Of a stretch of DNA of 64,000 nucleotides, positions 26,727 to 36,093 are shown piece by piece (within the stretch, counting starts at the first letter, position 1; every line of letters begins with the position of its first letter). The notes beneath the pieces are model-generated. The model worked only from the letters and a program-made list of their open reading frames with translations. It was not told the origin of the DNA and ran no database searches. The stretch spans positions 1 to 64,000 of the forward strand of contig NZ_JABBGA010000005.1 in assembly GCF_012927165.1 (NCBI RefSeq). Reading direction: 5' to 3'. A program made the translations under genes and the position numbers. The DNA is from Zoogloea dura. Lineage in GTDB: Bacteria; Pseudomonadota; Gammaproteobacteria; Burkholderiales; Rhodocyclaceae.

Positions 26727-27632
26727 TCAGGCGGTGACCAGTTGCTCGACCCCGGGGCGGCCGTGCCAGAAGCCGTTGCACGGCTCGGCAGGCAGCAGGG
26801 GGCGGGCGCTGTGCAGGGCGGCGGCGGGCGTCGCCAGCCCGTCGAGGGCGTCGCGGAAGAGCTGGATGATCCCGCCGGTGTGCTCGCCCTGGGGGCTGAT
26901 GCGCAGGATGTCGAGGCCGTCGGCGGTCACCGCGGGCAGGTCGCCGAGCAGGGTGTGCACCTGGGCCGACTGGGTCTGGATGCCGTTGAGGGTGAGGAAG
27001 GGCTGGCCTTCGCGGGTGTTCAGGGCGATGCCATCGGCAAACTGCAGGCAGCGGAACTCGCAGGTGTCTTTCTGCAGGTTGAAGTGGCGGGCGGTGAAGC
27101 AGCGCGCCGAGTAGGCCAGGGGCAGGCGGCCGTGGGCGAAGACCTCCACCTCCATCGGCGCGTCGAGGCCGGCGCGCAAGGCGGCGATCTGCTCCCGCGA
27201 CATCTCCGGCGGGGCCGCCCAGCGGGTGGCGCCGAGGCCGGCGAAGAGGTTCAGGGTGGCGGGGTTGAAGATGTTCAGGGTGGGCCCGGCGACCCAGTTG
27301 GTGGCCTGGGTGTCGGCGGCGCTGAGCAGGCGTACCGCGCCCATGTCGTTGGCTTCGACGCGGAAGCGGCCGTTGGCGACGATGCGGCGCAGGGTTTTGA
27401 GGTCGGACTCCGATTCCACCAGCACCTGGCTGGACAGCACCACCTCCTTGCCGGCCTCGGCGAGGATTTCGGCCACCTCCAGCCAGTCGGGCAGGCGCAG
27501 CTCGTGGCGGCGGGAGCACACCGTCTCGCCGAGATAGACGATGTCCACCGGGGCTTCCGCCATGTCGGCGTAGAAGGCCAGGGTGGACTGGCGGGGCCAG
27601 TAGTAGAGCAGGGGACCGAGGGCGAGCTTCAT
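26727..27632 (-). CDS. ubiV: oxygen-independent ubiquinone hydroxylation protein UbiV (U32 family)
   Basis: 301 residues of the peptidase U32 family. UbiV forms a heterodimer with UbiU, each carrying a [4Fe-4S] cluster, and hydroxylates the quinone ring without O2. The cluster cysteines are visible: one in [14 protein letters not shown] and three in [20 protein letters not shown]. The start codon at 27632 lies seven bases after the ubiU stop. Proteolytic activity is not expected for this branch of U32. Confidence 0.95.
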   Translation of the reverse strand: MKLALGPLLYYWPRQSTLAFYADMAEAPVDIVYLGETVCSRRHELRLPDWLEVAEILAEAGKEVVLSSQVLVESESDLKTLRRIVANGRFRVEANDMGAVRLLSAADTQATNWVAGPTLNIFNPATLNLFAGLGATRWAAPPEMSREQIAALRAGLDAPMEVEVFAHGRLPLAYSARCFTARHFNLQKDTCEFRCLQFADGIALNTREGQPFLTLNGIQTQSAQVHTLLGDLPAVTADGLDILRISPQGEHTGGIIQLFRDALDGLATPAAALHSARPLLPAEPCNGFWHGRPGVEQLVTA

Positions 27633-27639
27633 GGGCGGG

Positions 27640-28653
27640 TCACTTCCAGGGACGGTAGTAGGCGCCGAGGGTGTGGCTCTGGCCTTCGGACACCTTGTTG
27701 AGTTCGGCCATCCAGGCGGGCTCCACGCGGAAGGCGGCGGGTTCGCGCTGCAGGCGGTCGAGGGCGGCGCGCCACACACGGGTGACCTGGGCCACGTAGG
27801 CCGGGCTGCGCTGGCGCCCTTCGATCTTGATGGCGCGCACTCCGGCGGCGGCCAGCTCGGGCAGCAGCTCAAGGGTGTTCAGGCTGGTCGGCTCCTCAAT
27901 GGCGTAGTAGGTCTCTTCGTTCACCTCGAAGCGGCCTTTGCAGAGGGTCGGGTAGCCGGCCCGCTCGCCATCGGCGAAGCGGTCGATGAGGATGCCGTTG
28001 AGGCGGGCCTCCATGCCCTTGGGGGTCTGTTCCCAGCGCACGTGCTTGCCCGGCGAGCAGGCCCCGTTGCAGTTGGGTGACTCGCCGGTGGCGTAGGCCG
28101 ACAGGGCGCAGCGCCCCTCCACCATGACGCACAGGCCGCCGAAGCCGAACACCTCGATCTCCACGGGGGTGTTGGCGATGACCTGCTCCACCTGGGCCAG
28201 GGACAGCACCCGCGGCAGCACCGCGCGGGAGATGCCGAAATGCTCGTGGTAGAAGTTGATGGCGTCGTAGCTGGTGGCCGAGCCCTGCACCGACAGGTGC
28301 AGGCGCAGCTTCGGGTGGGCCCGGCGGGCGTAGGCCATCAGCCCCGGATCGGCCATGATCACCGCGTCGAGGCCGCAGGCGGCGGCCCGGTCCACCGCGG
28401 TGGTCCAGCGCTGCCAGTTGTCGGTCTGGGGGTAGGTGTTGAGGGCCAGCAGCACCTTGCGGCCGCGCTCGTGGGCGTAGCGCACGCCCTCGGCCATGGC
28501 CTTGTCGTCGAAGTTGAGACCGCTGAAGTTGCGGGCGTTGGTGGCGTCCTTGAAGCCGAGATAGACGCAGTCGGCGCCGTTGTCTACGGCGGTCTTGAGG
28601 GCGGGCAGGCTGCCTGCGGGGCAGACCAGTTCGATCGGATGCGCGGGAGTCAT
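27640..28653 (-). CDS. ubiU: oxygen-independent ubiquinone hydroxylation protein UbiU (U32 family)
   Basis: 337 residues. U32-family partner of UbiV in anaerobic ubiquinone synthesis, a function needed for nitrate or nitrite respiration without oxygen. The N-terminus [20 protein letters not shown] is typical, and the four cluster cysteines lie in [27 protein letters not shown] and the later K-rich region. Here CVM, RCAL, NCNGAC and the following segment agree with the UbiU pattern. First gene of ubiUVT, behind an FNR-type promoter. Confidence 0.95.
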   Translation of the reverse strand: MTPAHPIELVCPAGSLPALKTAVDNGADCVYLGFKDATNARNFSGLNFDDKAMAEGVRYAHERGRKVLLALNTYPQTDNWQRWTTAVDRAAACGLDAVIMADPGLMAYARRAHPKLRLHLSVQGSATSYDAINFYHEHFGISRAVLPRVLSLAQVEQVIANTPVEIEVFGFGGLCVMVEGRCALSAYATGESPNCNGACSPGKHVRWEQTPKGMEARLNGILIDRFADGERAGYPTLCKGRFEVNEETYYAIEEPTSLNTLELLPELAAAGVRAIKIEGRQRSPAYVAQVTRVWRAALDRLQREPAAFRVEPAWMAELNKVSEGQSHTLGAYYRPWK

Positions 28654-28684
28654 GGGCGGGCGGTGGCGTGAATGACGCGGCCGG

Positions 28685-28690
28685 ACTATA
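28685..28690 (-). promoter_or_regulatory. -10 element of ubiUVT
   Basis: TATAGT on the minus strand, 32 bases centre to centre from the FNR-like dyad at 28713-28726. This equals the spacing between a site at -41.5 and a -10 box in class II FNR promoters. Transcription would start near 28678. Confidence 0.65.
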
Positions 28691-28712
28691 GGCGCCCCGG
28701 CAGGGGCAGGCC

Positions 28713-28726
28713 TTGACCGGGGTCAA
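28713..28726. promoter_or_regulatory. FNR/Anr-type site upstream of ubiU
   Basis: TTGACCGGGGTCAA is a perfect dyad matching the FNR consensus TTGAT-N4-ATCAA apart from one symmetric position. It lies at the class II distance from the -10 element and implies activation when oxygen is low, as known for ubiUVT in other proteobacteria. The divergent gene at 28841 starts 115 bases away and could also be affected. Confidence 0.75.
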
Positions 28727-28789
28727 CGGCGAATCAAGCGGAAAGCCGCATGCCTGCAGGGGATGATTCCCCTTCCTGGCGCATGGGCA

Positions 28790-28812
28790 TACCACGCGCA
28801 GTGGTGCATACT
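28790..28812 (+). promoter_or_regulatory. small dyad and possible -10 before the binding-protein gene
   Basis: ACCAC-GCGCA-GTGGT (28791-28805) is a short perfect dyad followed by CATACT (28807-28812), which could serve as a -10 element 29 bases before the start codon. The dyad could be an operator; the evidence is only positional. Confidence 0.3.
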
Positions 28813-28840
28813 GCGTCCAAATTTTCAGACACTTTTGTGA

Positions 28841-29842
28841 ATGACTGCTTCCTTGCCCCGTCGCCGTTTCCTGCGTGCCGGACTCGGGACCACGACCCTG
28901 CTGCTGGGTGGCGGGAGTGGTTGCAGTTCGAGCCGCCGGGAGCCGATCAAGTTCGCCACCAATCCCTGGCCGGGTTATGACCCGCTGTATGTGGCCAGGG
29001 AGAAGGGCTTCTTCGATGAGGCCGGGCTGAATGTGTCGCTGGTGGATCTCACCTCCCTCGGCGCATCCCGCCGGGCCTTCGAGCGGGGGCAGGTGGATGG
29101 TTGCGGGGCAACCCTGGTGGAGCTCCTGCTGGCGGCCGACCAGTCCGGTATCCGGCCGCAGATCGCCGCGGTGGTTGACTACTCGAACGGGGCGGATGTC
29201 GTCATCGGCAGTAATACCCTGGCCGGCCCCGCCGATCTGCGCGGCCTCCGGGTGGCCATCGAGCCCGGTACCCTGCACATCCAGTTGCTGGCCCTTGCGC
29301 TGGCCAGCGTCAAGCTCACCGTGCGGGATGTCCTGCTCGTGCCGATGCCCCAGAACGCGATGCCGGCCGCCTTTGCGGATGGGCAGGTGGCGGCCGCGGT
29401 GTGCTTTCCCCCGGAGTCGAACCGGCTCCTCGAGAAGAACGGCAAGGTGCTGTTCCACAGTGGTCAGGTGCCGGGCGAGGTGGTGGACACCCTGGTCTTT
29501 GACAGCAGTTTCGTGGCCCGCCGCGGGCCGGAGGTGCAGGCCTTCGTGCTGGCCTATTACCGTGCCATGGAGTTCATGGAGCAGCATGCCGACGAGGCCC
29601 ACGCCATCATGGCGCGCCGGGAGAACATCGACGTGGCCGAACTGCGGGCGACCCTGGCCGGCCTGCACTATGTGTCCCGCCAGGAGCAGCGCGCCCTGCT
29701 GGCTCCCGACGGGCCGGTGGCGCGCTCCCTCGACCACCTGCAGGGGGCCATGATGACCCTGGCCCAGCTGCGGCAGAGCCGCAGCCTGAAGGACTTCCTG
29801 ATCGCCCGGGACCTCATCGCCGCCAGTGGCGTGGCCGCATGA
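28841..29842 (+). CDS. Tat-exported lipoprotein, NMT1/SsuA-like substrate-binding protein without an ABC transporter
   Basis: 333 residues. The signal region has twin arginines (LPRRRFLRAGLG) and a lipobox ending GGSGC, so it is probably folded in the cytoplasm, exported by Tat and anchored in a membrane. The mature part is an NMT1/ThiY-like periplasmic binding protein: IKFATNPWPGYDPLYVAREK, then LVELLLAADQ and LRGLRVAIEPGT. No ABC permease or ATPase is nearby. Instead its stop overlaps by four bases (ATGA) the start of a GGDEF-EAL gene, suggesting it serves as a ligand sensor for that protein. The ligand is not predictable; nitrate-, taurine- and pyrimidine-binding relatives exist. Confidence 0.88.
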   Translation: MTASLPRRRFLRAGLGTTTLLLGGGSGCSSSRREPIKFATNPWPGYDPLYVAREKGFFDEAGLNVSLVDLTSLGASRRAFERGQVDGCGATLVELLLAADQSGIRPQIAAVVDYSNGADVVIGSNTLAGPADLRGLRVAIEPGTLHIQLLALALASVKLTVRDVLLVPMPQNAMPAAFADGQVAAAVCFPPESNRLLEKNGKVLFHSGQVPGEVVDTLVFDSSFVARRGPEVQAFVLAYYRAMEFMEQHADEAHAIMARRENIDVAELRATLAGLHYVSRQEQRALLAPDGPVARSLDHLQGAMMTLAQLRQSRSLKDFLIARDLIAASGVAA

Positions 29843-32800
29843 GTCGCCTGCCGGGCCGCTTCCTGTCCTTGCGCTGGCGCTTGATGGGGCCTTTGCTGGT
29901 CCTGTGGGTGGCGGCCATGGCGCTGCTGGTCGGGATCATCCACACCAGTATCCTCGAGCGCTTCCGCTCGCTCGTCGAGCAGCGTGCCGATACCATCGTG
30001 GCGGCCATCTATTCGGCGGCGGAAACCGCCCGGGAGCCCGCCGACCTGCGCCGCTTCATCTCCACCCTGGGGGCCTCTCGCGACGTGGTCCAGGTGATCC
30101 TGGCGACCGGTTCCCCGCCGCGGGTGCTGGCGGCCACCGATCACGGCCTGCTGGACAGCCCACTTGCCGCCCTGCGTGAGCCCGTGTTCGAGCAAGGTCT
30201 GGCCGATGTCCTGCAGGAGCGCACGGGCCGGCGCAAGCTGGATCTGGATGCGCGACGCCTCGAGGTGTTCGAGCCCGTGCTGCTGATGGGCTCCGACGGG
30301 GCCCATGGCCGTCTCGAGGACGGTGTGCTGGCCCTGCGCCTGGACGCCGACAGCCTGTGGCTGGCGGCCCGCAGCACGGTCGTGCAGCTGTCCCTGTGGC
30401 TGGGGGGCATTCTGACGGTGGTGGCCGTGTTGATTTACCTGCTGCTGGCGCGCTACGTCCTGCATCCCGCGGAGGGCATCCGCAAGGCGCTGGCCGGGCG
30501 CAGGGACTACGCGGAAGAAGGGGAGGTTGCGGTGCCCGTGCTGAGGCGGGACGAGCTGGGCGAGCTGGCGGCGGCCCTCAACGGCTTGCTGACCACCCTG
30601 CGGACCCGCAACCGCCAGCTCGCCCGGGCCCGCGACGAGCACCTGGTGATGCTCGAGACCTTTCCGCACCTGGCCTGGCGGGCCGATGCCAGCGGCGCCT
30701 GCGACTGGTTCAACCGGGCCTGGCTGAATTTCACCGGCCGCAGCCTGGCTGAGGAGACCGGCTATGGCTGGGTTGAAGGCGTGCACCCGGACGACCGCGA
30801 GGCCTGTCTGGCCGCCTGGGCGACGGCCCAGGCCACCCGCATGCCGATGGTGGCCGAGTACCGTCTGCGCAGCGCCGATGGCCGTTATCACTGGATCGCC
30901 GATCATGGCGCCCCGCTGTATGACGGGGACGGCGTGTTCACCGGCTTCGTCGGATCCTGCTACGACTTGCAGGCGGGTCGCGACACGGCGCGCGACATTG
31001 CCCGCATGACCAAGCTCTACCAGGCCCTGTCCGCCACCAACAAGGCCATCGTGCATGCCGCGGATGCGGCCCGTCTGCTGCCCGAGGTGTGCCGCATTGC
31101 CGTGGAATACGGCGAACTCGACCTGGCCTGGATCGGCTTCCTTGAAACCAGCGAGACCGGTGGGACCCTCCTCAAACCGGCAGCCGCCTGGGGCCAGGGC
31201 GGCGAAGCGTGCCTGACCGGCGTACCGGCCCGGGTACTCGACTCCGGGAGGTTGCCGGCCAGGGCGCAGATAGACAACGACGGCCATGCCGGAGCAGGCT
31301 CTTTCGCCCTCTTCCCGATCCACGGCGAGGAGGGGCCTGCCGGCGCGCTGGTGCTGAGCAAGGCCGAGCCGGGTTTTTTCGATGCCCACACGGTGGCCCT
31401 GCTCGACGAGATGAGCGCTGATATCGGCTTCGCCCTGCGCAACTACCGGCGCGACGAGAGCCTGCGCCTGGCTGCCCGGGTCTTCGAGAACAACTCCGAG
31501 GGCATCGTGGTGGTCGAGCCCGACCGCCGGGTGGTCATGATCAACCGGGCTTTCACCCGCCTGACCGGCTTCACCCGCGAAGACCTTGGCGGGCAACCGC
31601 TGCAACTCTTCGATCCAGAGCGCCATCCGGTGGACTTTGCCGCCGGCCTGCGCGAAGTCGCCGCCCGGGATGGCCTGTGGCAGGGCGAGGTGTGGATCCG
31701 TGGCAAATCCGGCGAGACTTTCCCGGCCGAAATGTCGGTGAGCGGGGTACGCATGCCCGGCGGTGATGCTGCCCATTACGTGGCGGTCTTTTCTGATATC
31801 AGCCAGCGCAAGGCCGACGAGGCCCGCATCCGCTTCCTGGCCAGCCATGACTTCCTCACCGGCCTGCCCTCCCGGGCCGCGCTGGAGGACACGGTCGCCA
31901 CTGCCATCGCCCAGGCCGGCGCGGTGGGCTGCAAGGTGGCCTTGTGCTTCCTCGACCTGGACCGCTTCAAGAACGTCAATGACACCCTCGGCCATCATGT
32001 GGGCGACGACCTGCTGGTCGAGGTGGCGCGGCGCCTGCAGTCGGTGCTGGCCGAAGGCGAGTCGGTGCTGCGCCACGGCGGCGACGAGTTCGTGGTGGTG
32101 ATGCCGGTGTGCGGCGAGCGGGAGCGCCAGGCGAGCTCGGCCGGCCGGCTGCTCACCGCCCTCGATGAACCCTTCCACCTGGCCGGCTGCGAGTTCTCCC
32201 TGTCGGGCAGCATCGGCGTCGCGATCTGGCCGGATGACGGCGGCGACCCGGATGCTCTGCTCGACCGGGCCGACATGGCCATGTACCGGGCCAAGGAGGA
32301 GGGGCGCAATGCCGTCGAGTTCTTTGCCGACGGTATCTCCACCCCCACCAGCGAGCGCCTGTCCCTCGAACTGGCCCTGCGCCGTGCCCTCGAGCGCAGC
32401 GAGCTGCGCCTGCACTACCAGCCGGTGGTGGCGGCCGCGGACGGCCGCCTGCTCGCCGCCGAGGCCTTGCTGCGGTGGACCCACCCGGAGCTGGGCGAAG
32501 TCTCGCCGGGGCGTTTCATTCCCCTGGCCGAGGAGAGCGGCCTGATCCTGCCGATCGGCAACCGGGTGCTCGACATGCTGTGTGCCCAGATGGCCGCCTG
32601 GCGCGCCGAAGGTCGCCCGCTGGTGCCGATGGCGGCCAATATCTCGACCCTCCAGTTCCGGCGCAGCGACTTTGTCTCCATCGTCGCCGAGACCCTGGCC
32701 CGCCATGCCATTCCGGCCTCGTTGCTGATTCTGGAGGTGACGGAGAGCATGGTGATGCGCGATGTCGAGCGGGCCGCCTACCAGCTGGGCGAACTGAAGG

Positions 32801-33138
32801 CCCTGGGCGTGTCCATCGCCATCGACGACTTCGGCACCGGCTACTCCAGCCTGGCCTATCTCAAGCGCTTCCCCATCGACAAGCTCAAGGTGGATCAGTC
32901 CTTCGTACGTGAGATCAACGAAGGGCCGGAAGACCGGGCCATCGTCGCGGCCATCGTCGGCCTCGGCCACAACCTGGGCCTGGAGCTGGTGGCCGAGGGC
33001 GTCGAGACCGCGGCGATGGCCGCTACCCTGCGTGAGCTGGGTTGCGATCAGTTCCAGGGCTGGCACTACGGACGGGCCGAGCCCGCCGGAGTTTTTGCCC
33101 AGCGGCTGGTGGGCCGGGAGACTGTTACGGCAGGGTGA
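29839..33138 (+). CDS. membrane PAS-GAF-PAS-GGDEF-EAL c-di-GMP protein
   Basis: 1099 residues. Two transmembrane helices (about 14-36 and 185-210) bracket a periplasmic domain of about 150 residues. A HAMP-like linker, PAS (265-385), GAF (395-540), PAS (545-665), GGDEF (RHGGDEFVVV near 747) and EAL (AAEALLRW near 873) follow. Both catalytic motifs are intact, as is the [13 protein letters not shown] loop. The ATGA overlap with the binding-protein gene implies coupled production, and the periplasmic domain is the natural contact for that protein. Net direction of c-di-GMP turnover cannot be told from sequence. Confidence 0.94.
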   Translation: MSRLPGRFLSLRWRLMGPLLVLWVAAMALLVGIIHTSILERFRSLVEQRADTIVAAIYSAAETAREPADLRRFISTLGASRDVVQVILATGSPPRVLAATDHGLLDSPLAALREPVFEQGLADVLQERTGRRKLDLDARRLEVFEPVLLMGSDGAHGRLEDGVLALRLDADSLWLAARSTVVQLSLWLGGILTVVAVLIYLLLARYVLHPAEGIRKALAGRRDYAEEGEVAVPVLRRDELGELAAALNGLLTTLRTRNRQLARARDEHLVMLETFPHLAWRADASGACDWFNRAWLNFTGRSLAEETGYGWVEGVHPDDREACLAAWATAQATRMPMVAEYRLRSADGRYHWIADHGAPLYDGDGVFTGFVGSCYDLQAGRDTARDIARMTKLYQALSATNKAIVHAADAARLLPEVCRIAVEYGELDLAWIGFLETSETGGTLLKPAAAWGQGGEACLTGVPARVLDSGRLPARAQIDNDGHAGAGSFALFPIHGEEGPAGALVLSKAEPGFFDAHTVALLDEMSADIGFALRNYRRDESLRLAARVFENNSEGIVVVEPDRRVVMINRAFTRLTGFTREDLGGQPLQLFDPERHPVDFAAGLREVAARDGLWQGEVWIRGKSGETFPAEMSVSGVRMPGGDAAHYVAVFSDISQRKADEARIRFLASHDFLTGLPSRAALEDTVATAIAQAGAVGCKVALCFLDLDRFKNVNDTLGHHVGDDLLVEVARRLQSVLAEGESVLRHGGDEFVVVMPVCGERERQASSAGRLLTALDEPFHLAGCEFSLSGSIGVAIWPDDGGDPDALLDRADMAMYRAKEEGRNAVEFFADGISTPTSERLSLELALRRALERSELRLHYQPVVAAADGRLLAAEALLRWTHPELGEVSPGRFIPLAEESGLILPIGNRVLDMLCAQMAAWRAEGRPLVPMAANISTLQFRRSDFVSIVAETLARHAIPASLLILEVTESMVMRDVERAAYQLGELKALGVSIAIDDFGTGYSSLAYLKRFPIDKLKVDQSFVREINEGPEDRAIVAAIVGLGHNLGLELVAEGVETAAMAATLRELGCDQFQGWHYGRAEPAGVFAQRLVGRETVTAG

Positions 33139-33169
33139 ATCAGGCGTCCACGCTGCGTTGCAGCGCCCC

Positions 33170-33175
33170 TATAAT
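33170..33175 (+). promoter_or_regulatory. -10 element before the symporter gene
   Basis: A perfect TATAAT 32 bases before the symporter start, in the 69-base gap after the GGDEF-EAL gene. No clear -35 hexamer lies 16-18 bases upstream. Confidence 0.45.
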
Positions 33176-33207
33176 CGGCGCACTCCTCAACGCTTTTTCC
33201 CGCTGCC

Positions 33208-34716
33208 ATGCTGTTCTGGTTCGTCATCGCCTACTGGCTGATCTCGGTGGCCATCGGTCTCGTCGCCGCAACGCGGGTGCACAACACCCGGGACTTCGCG
33301 GTGGCCGGCCGGCACCTGCCTTTCTCGATGGTCACCGCCACGGTGTTCGCCACCTGGTTCGGCGCCGAGGCCGTGCTGGGCATCCCGGCGACCTTCCTCA
33401 AGGAGGGCCTCAACGGCGTGGTGGCCGACCCCTTCGGCTCGTCCATGTGCCTGATCCTGGTCGGCCTGTTCTTCGCCGCGCCGCTCTACCGCATGAACCT
33501 GCTGACCATCGGCGACTTCTACAAGAAGCGCTATGGCCGTGGCGTCGAGGTGCTCACCACCATCGCCATCGTGATCTCCTACCTGGGCTGGGTGGGGGCG
33601 CAGATCTCGGCTCTGGGGCTGGTCTTCAACGTGGTGTCGGGCGGTGAGGTCAGCAAGCTGGCCGGCATGTGGATCGGCTCGGCGACCATCCTCGTCTACA
33701 CCCTGTTCGGCGGCATGTGGGCGGTGGCGGTCACCGACTTCCTGCAGATGATCATCATCGTGATCGGCATGCTGTGGATCGGCGGCGAGGTCAGCGGCAT
33801 GGCTGGCGGCGTCGGCGTGGTGGTGAGCCATGCCCTGAACGAAGGCAAGTTCGCCTTCCTGCCCCCGGCCGAACCCCGGGAGATGATCGCCTTCTTCGCC
33901 GCCGCCATCACCATGATGCTCGGCTCCATCCCGCAGCAGGACGTGTTCCAGCGGGTCCAGTCGGCCAAATCAGAGAAGATCGCCGTGTGGGGCTCGGTGC
34001 TGGGCGGCAGCCTGTATTTCGCCTTTGCCTTCGTGCCGATGTTCCTGGCCTACTCGGCCACCCTCATCTCGCCCGACATGGTGGGGCGCCTGATCGACAC
34101 CGACTCCCAGATGATCCTGCCCGAGCTGGTCCTGTCCAAGGCGCCGCTGGTGGCCCAGATCCTGTTCTTCGGGGCCTTGCTGTCGGCCATCAAGAGCTGC
34201 GCCTCGGCCACCCTGCTGGCGCCGTCGGTGACCTTCACCGAGAACATCCTCAAACCGGCCCTGCCCAATCTCACCGACCGTAAGCTGCTGTTCTGGATGC
34301 GCGTGGTGACCTTTACCTTCACCGTGCTGGTGACCCTCTACGCCATGTACTCCAAGGCGAGCATCTTCAAGATGGTCGAGAACGCCTACCAGATCACCCT
34401 GGTGGCGGCCTTCGTGCCGCTGCTGTGCGGCCTGTACTGGCGGCGGGCCACCAACCAGGGGGCGCTGGTGTCCATCTTCTGCGGCATCGCGGTGTGGCTG
34501 GCGGTGCACCTGGCCGGGGGCGAGGAGCCCTTCATCCCGGCCCAACTGGCGGGCCTGGCGGCGAGCCTGGTGGGTATGCTCGCCGGCTCGCTGGTGAAGC
34601 AGCGCCTGCCCCACGACATTCACGTGCACGACCGGCTGCGCCATGGCCATCATGCGGCCGACGCCCACGGTGTCGCCCATGAAGGCATCGGCACGATCCA
34701 CCACCATCGCTCCTGA
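33208..34716 (+). CDS. sodium:solute symporter with a histidine-rich C-terminus
   Basis: 502 residues, about 13 transmembrane segments, SSS family (SLC5-like LeuT fold). Marks include RVHNTRDFAVAGRHLPF near the N-terminus, ATWFGAEAVLGIPATF, TLFGGMWAVAVTDFLQM and SIPQQDVFQRVQSAKSEK. The substrate is not clear; relatives carry proline, pantothenate, carboxylates or sugars. The last roughly 35 residues are cytoplasmic or periplasmic and carry about ten histidines (HDIHVHDRLRHGHHAADAH and IHHHRS), a potential metal-binding tail not usual in the family. It has its own -10 element and precedes ubiX by 48 bases. Confidence 0.92.
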   Translation: MLFWFVIAYWLISVAIGLVAATRVHNTRDFAVAGRHLPFSMVTATVFATWFGAEAVLGIPATFLKEGLNGVVADPFGSSMCLILVGLFFAAPLYRMNLLTIGDFYKKRYGRGVEVLTTIAIVISYLGWVGAQISALGLVFNVVSGGEVSKLAGMWIGSATILVYTLFGGMWAVAVTDFLQMIIIVIGMLWIGGEVSGMAGGVGVVVSHALNEGKFAFLPPAEPREMIAFFAAAITMMLGSIPQQDVFQRVQSAKSEKIAVWGSVLGGSLYFAFAFVPMFLAYSATLISPDMVGRLIDTDSQMILPELVLSKAPLVAQILFFGALLSAIKSCASATLLAPSVTFTENILKPALPNLTDRKLLFWMRVVTFTFTVLVTLYAMYSKASIFKMVENAYQITLVAAFVPLLCGLYWRRATNQGALVSIFCGIAVWLAVHLAGGEEPFIPAQLAGLAASLVGMLAGSLVKQRLPHDIHVHDRLRHGHHAADAHGVAHEGIGTIHHHRS

Positions 34717-34764
34717 GCGGACGATGCCGCGAACCCTCACACACCGGGCCTGTCTCTTCCTGCA

Positions 34765-35397
34765 ATGAACACCGTCGATGCCCGTCCCTGCCGTACCGTT
34801 GCCGTCGCCCTGACCGGGGCTTCGGGCATGCCCTATGGCCTGCGCCTGGTGGAGACCCTGCTGGCCGGCGGCTGCCGGGTCTGGCTGCTGTATTCCCAGG
34901 TGGCCCAGATCGTCGCTCGCCAGGAGATGGACCTGGCCCTGCCGGGACGCCCCGCGGAGGTGGAAGCCCTGCTGGGAGGGCGCTTCGGCGCCGCCCCCGG
35001 GCAACTGCGGGTGTTCGGCCGCGAGGAGTGGTTTGCCCCGCCGGCGTCCGGTTCCAACCCGCCCGATGCCATGGTGGTGTGCCCGTGCACCATGGGCTCG
35101 CTGGCCTCGATTGCTGCGGGGCTGGCCGGCAACCTGATCGAACGGGCCGCCGACGTGGCCATCAAGGAAGGCCGCAAACTGATCCTGGTGCCGCGGGAGA
35201 CCCCGTTCTCGGTGCTGCACCTGGAGAACATGCTGCGTCTGGCGCGCATGGGCGTGGTCATCCTGCCGGCCAACCCGGGTTTCTATCACCGCCCGCAGAG
35301 CGTGGAGCAGCTGGTGGACTTCGTCGTCGCCCGCATCCTCGACCAGCTGGGGGTGGCCCACACGCTGATGCCCCGCTGGGGCGAGGATGAGGTGTAG
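34765..35397 (+). CDS. ubiX: flavin prenyltransferase UbiX
   Basis: 210 residues. UbiX joins dimethylallyl phosphate to FMN to give the prenylated flavin used by the UbiD decarboxylase in ubiquinone synthesis. Family marks: VALTGASGMPYGLRLVETLL, CPCTMGSLASIAAGLAGNLI, ERAADVAIKEGRKLILVPRE and TPFSVLHLENMLRLARMG. No ubiD is in the window. With ubiUVT about 6 kb away, it is the fourth ubiquinone-related gene of the window, though not in the same transcription unit. Confidence 0.96.
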   Translation: MNTVDARPCRTVAVALTGASGMPYGLRLVETLLAGGCRVWLLYSQVAQIVARQEMDLALPGRPAEVEALLGGRFGAAPGQLRVFGREEWFAPPASGSNPPDAMVVCPCTMGSLASIAAGLAGNLIERAADVAIKEGRKLILVPRETPFSVLHLENMLRLARMGVVILPANPGFYHRPQSVEQLVDFVVARILDQLGVAHTLMPRWGEDEV

Positions 35398-35456
35398 GGG
35401 CGGCTTCCGCCGCCCGCGGTACGCATGTCAAGCGCCGGACGTTGATCGATGTCCGA

Positions 35457-35474
35457 GGGCGGATGAATCCGCCC
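35457..35474. other. perfect hairpin in the leader of the LON-domain gene
   Basis: GGGCGGAT-GA-ATCCGCCC is an 8-bp perfect stem ending 16 bases before the start codon at 35491. It has no T-tract in either direction. It may be the base of the ubiX terminator region or affect translation of the next gene. Confidence 0.4.
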
Positions 35475-35490
35475 CAACAGGAGACACATC

Positions 35491-36093
35491 ATGAGCAGCA
35501 CCCCGAGCACCGTCGAGATCCCGCTGTTTCCCCTCGGTACGGTCCTGTTCCCCGATGGGGTGCTGCCCCTCAAGCTGTTCGAGGCCCGTTACCTGGACAT
35601 GGCGGCGCGCTGCATGCGGTCCGGTTCGCCCTTCGGGGTGTGCCTGATCCGCGAGGGCGGTGAGGTCGGGCAGCCGGCCGAGCCCCACGAGGTCGGCTGC
35701 ATCGCCCGCATCATCGACTGGGACATGAACCAGCCCGGCCTGCTCTTCATCACCACCCGCGGCGGCGAGCGTTTCCGCATCGTCGAGCGGGAGATCCGCC
35801 CCGACCGCCTGCAGACGGCGCGCATTACGCCGCTGCCAGAGCCGGCCGTGACGGCGGTGCCGGAGGAACTGCAGGCGCTGCTGCCCCTGCTGGAAGCCAT
35901 CGTGGCCGACGCAGGGGACAAGATGTTCCCGCCGCCCCATCGCTTCGACGACGCTACCTGGGTGGGCTACCGGCTCGCCGAGGCCCTGCCCATCCCGCCC
36001 CTGGCGCGCCAGCGCCTGCTGGCGCTGGACGACAGCCTGTCGCGCCTCGAGATCATCCACCAGTACCTGCAGCAGCACCGCCTGCTGGACTGA
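35491..36093 (+). CDS. LON substrate-binding domain protein
   Basis: 200 residues. EIPLFPLGTVLFPDGVLPLK followed by LFEARYLDMAARCMRSGSPF is the start of the LON N-terminal domain; the protease and ATPase domains of Lon are absent. Stand-alone proteins of this type are common in proteobacteria, sometimes called YcbG- or 'peptidase S16' proteins, and have no proven role. The AGGAG-like sequence before the ATG is good. Its 3' end overlaps the convergent mutY gene by 41 bases. Confidence 0.92.
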   Translation: MSSTPSTVEIPLFPLGTVLFPDGVLPLKLFEARYLDMAARCMRSGSPFGVCLIREGGEVGQPAEPHEVGCIARIIDWDMNQPGLLFITTRGGERFRIVEREIRPDRLQTARITPLPEPAVTAVPEELQALLPLLEAIVADAGDKMFPPPHRFDDATWVGYRLAEALPIPPLARQRLLALDDSLSRLEIIHQYLQQHRLLD

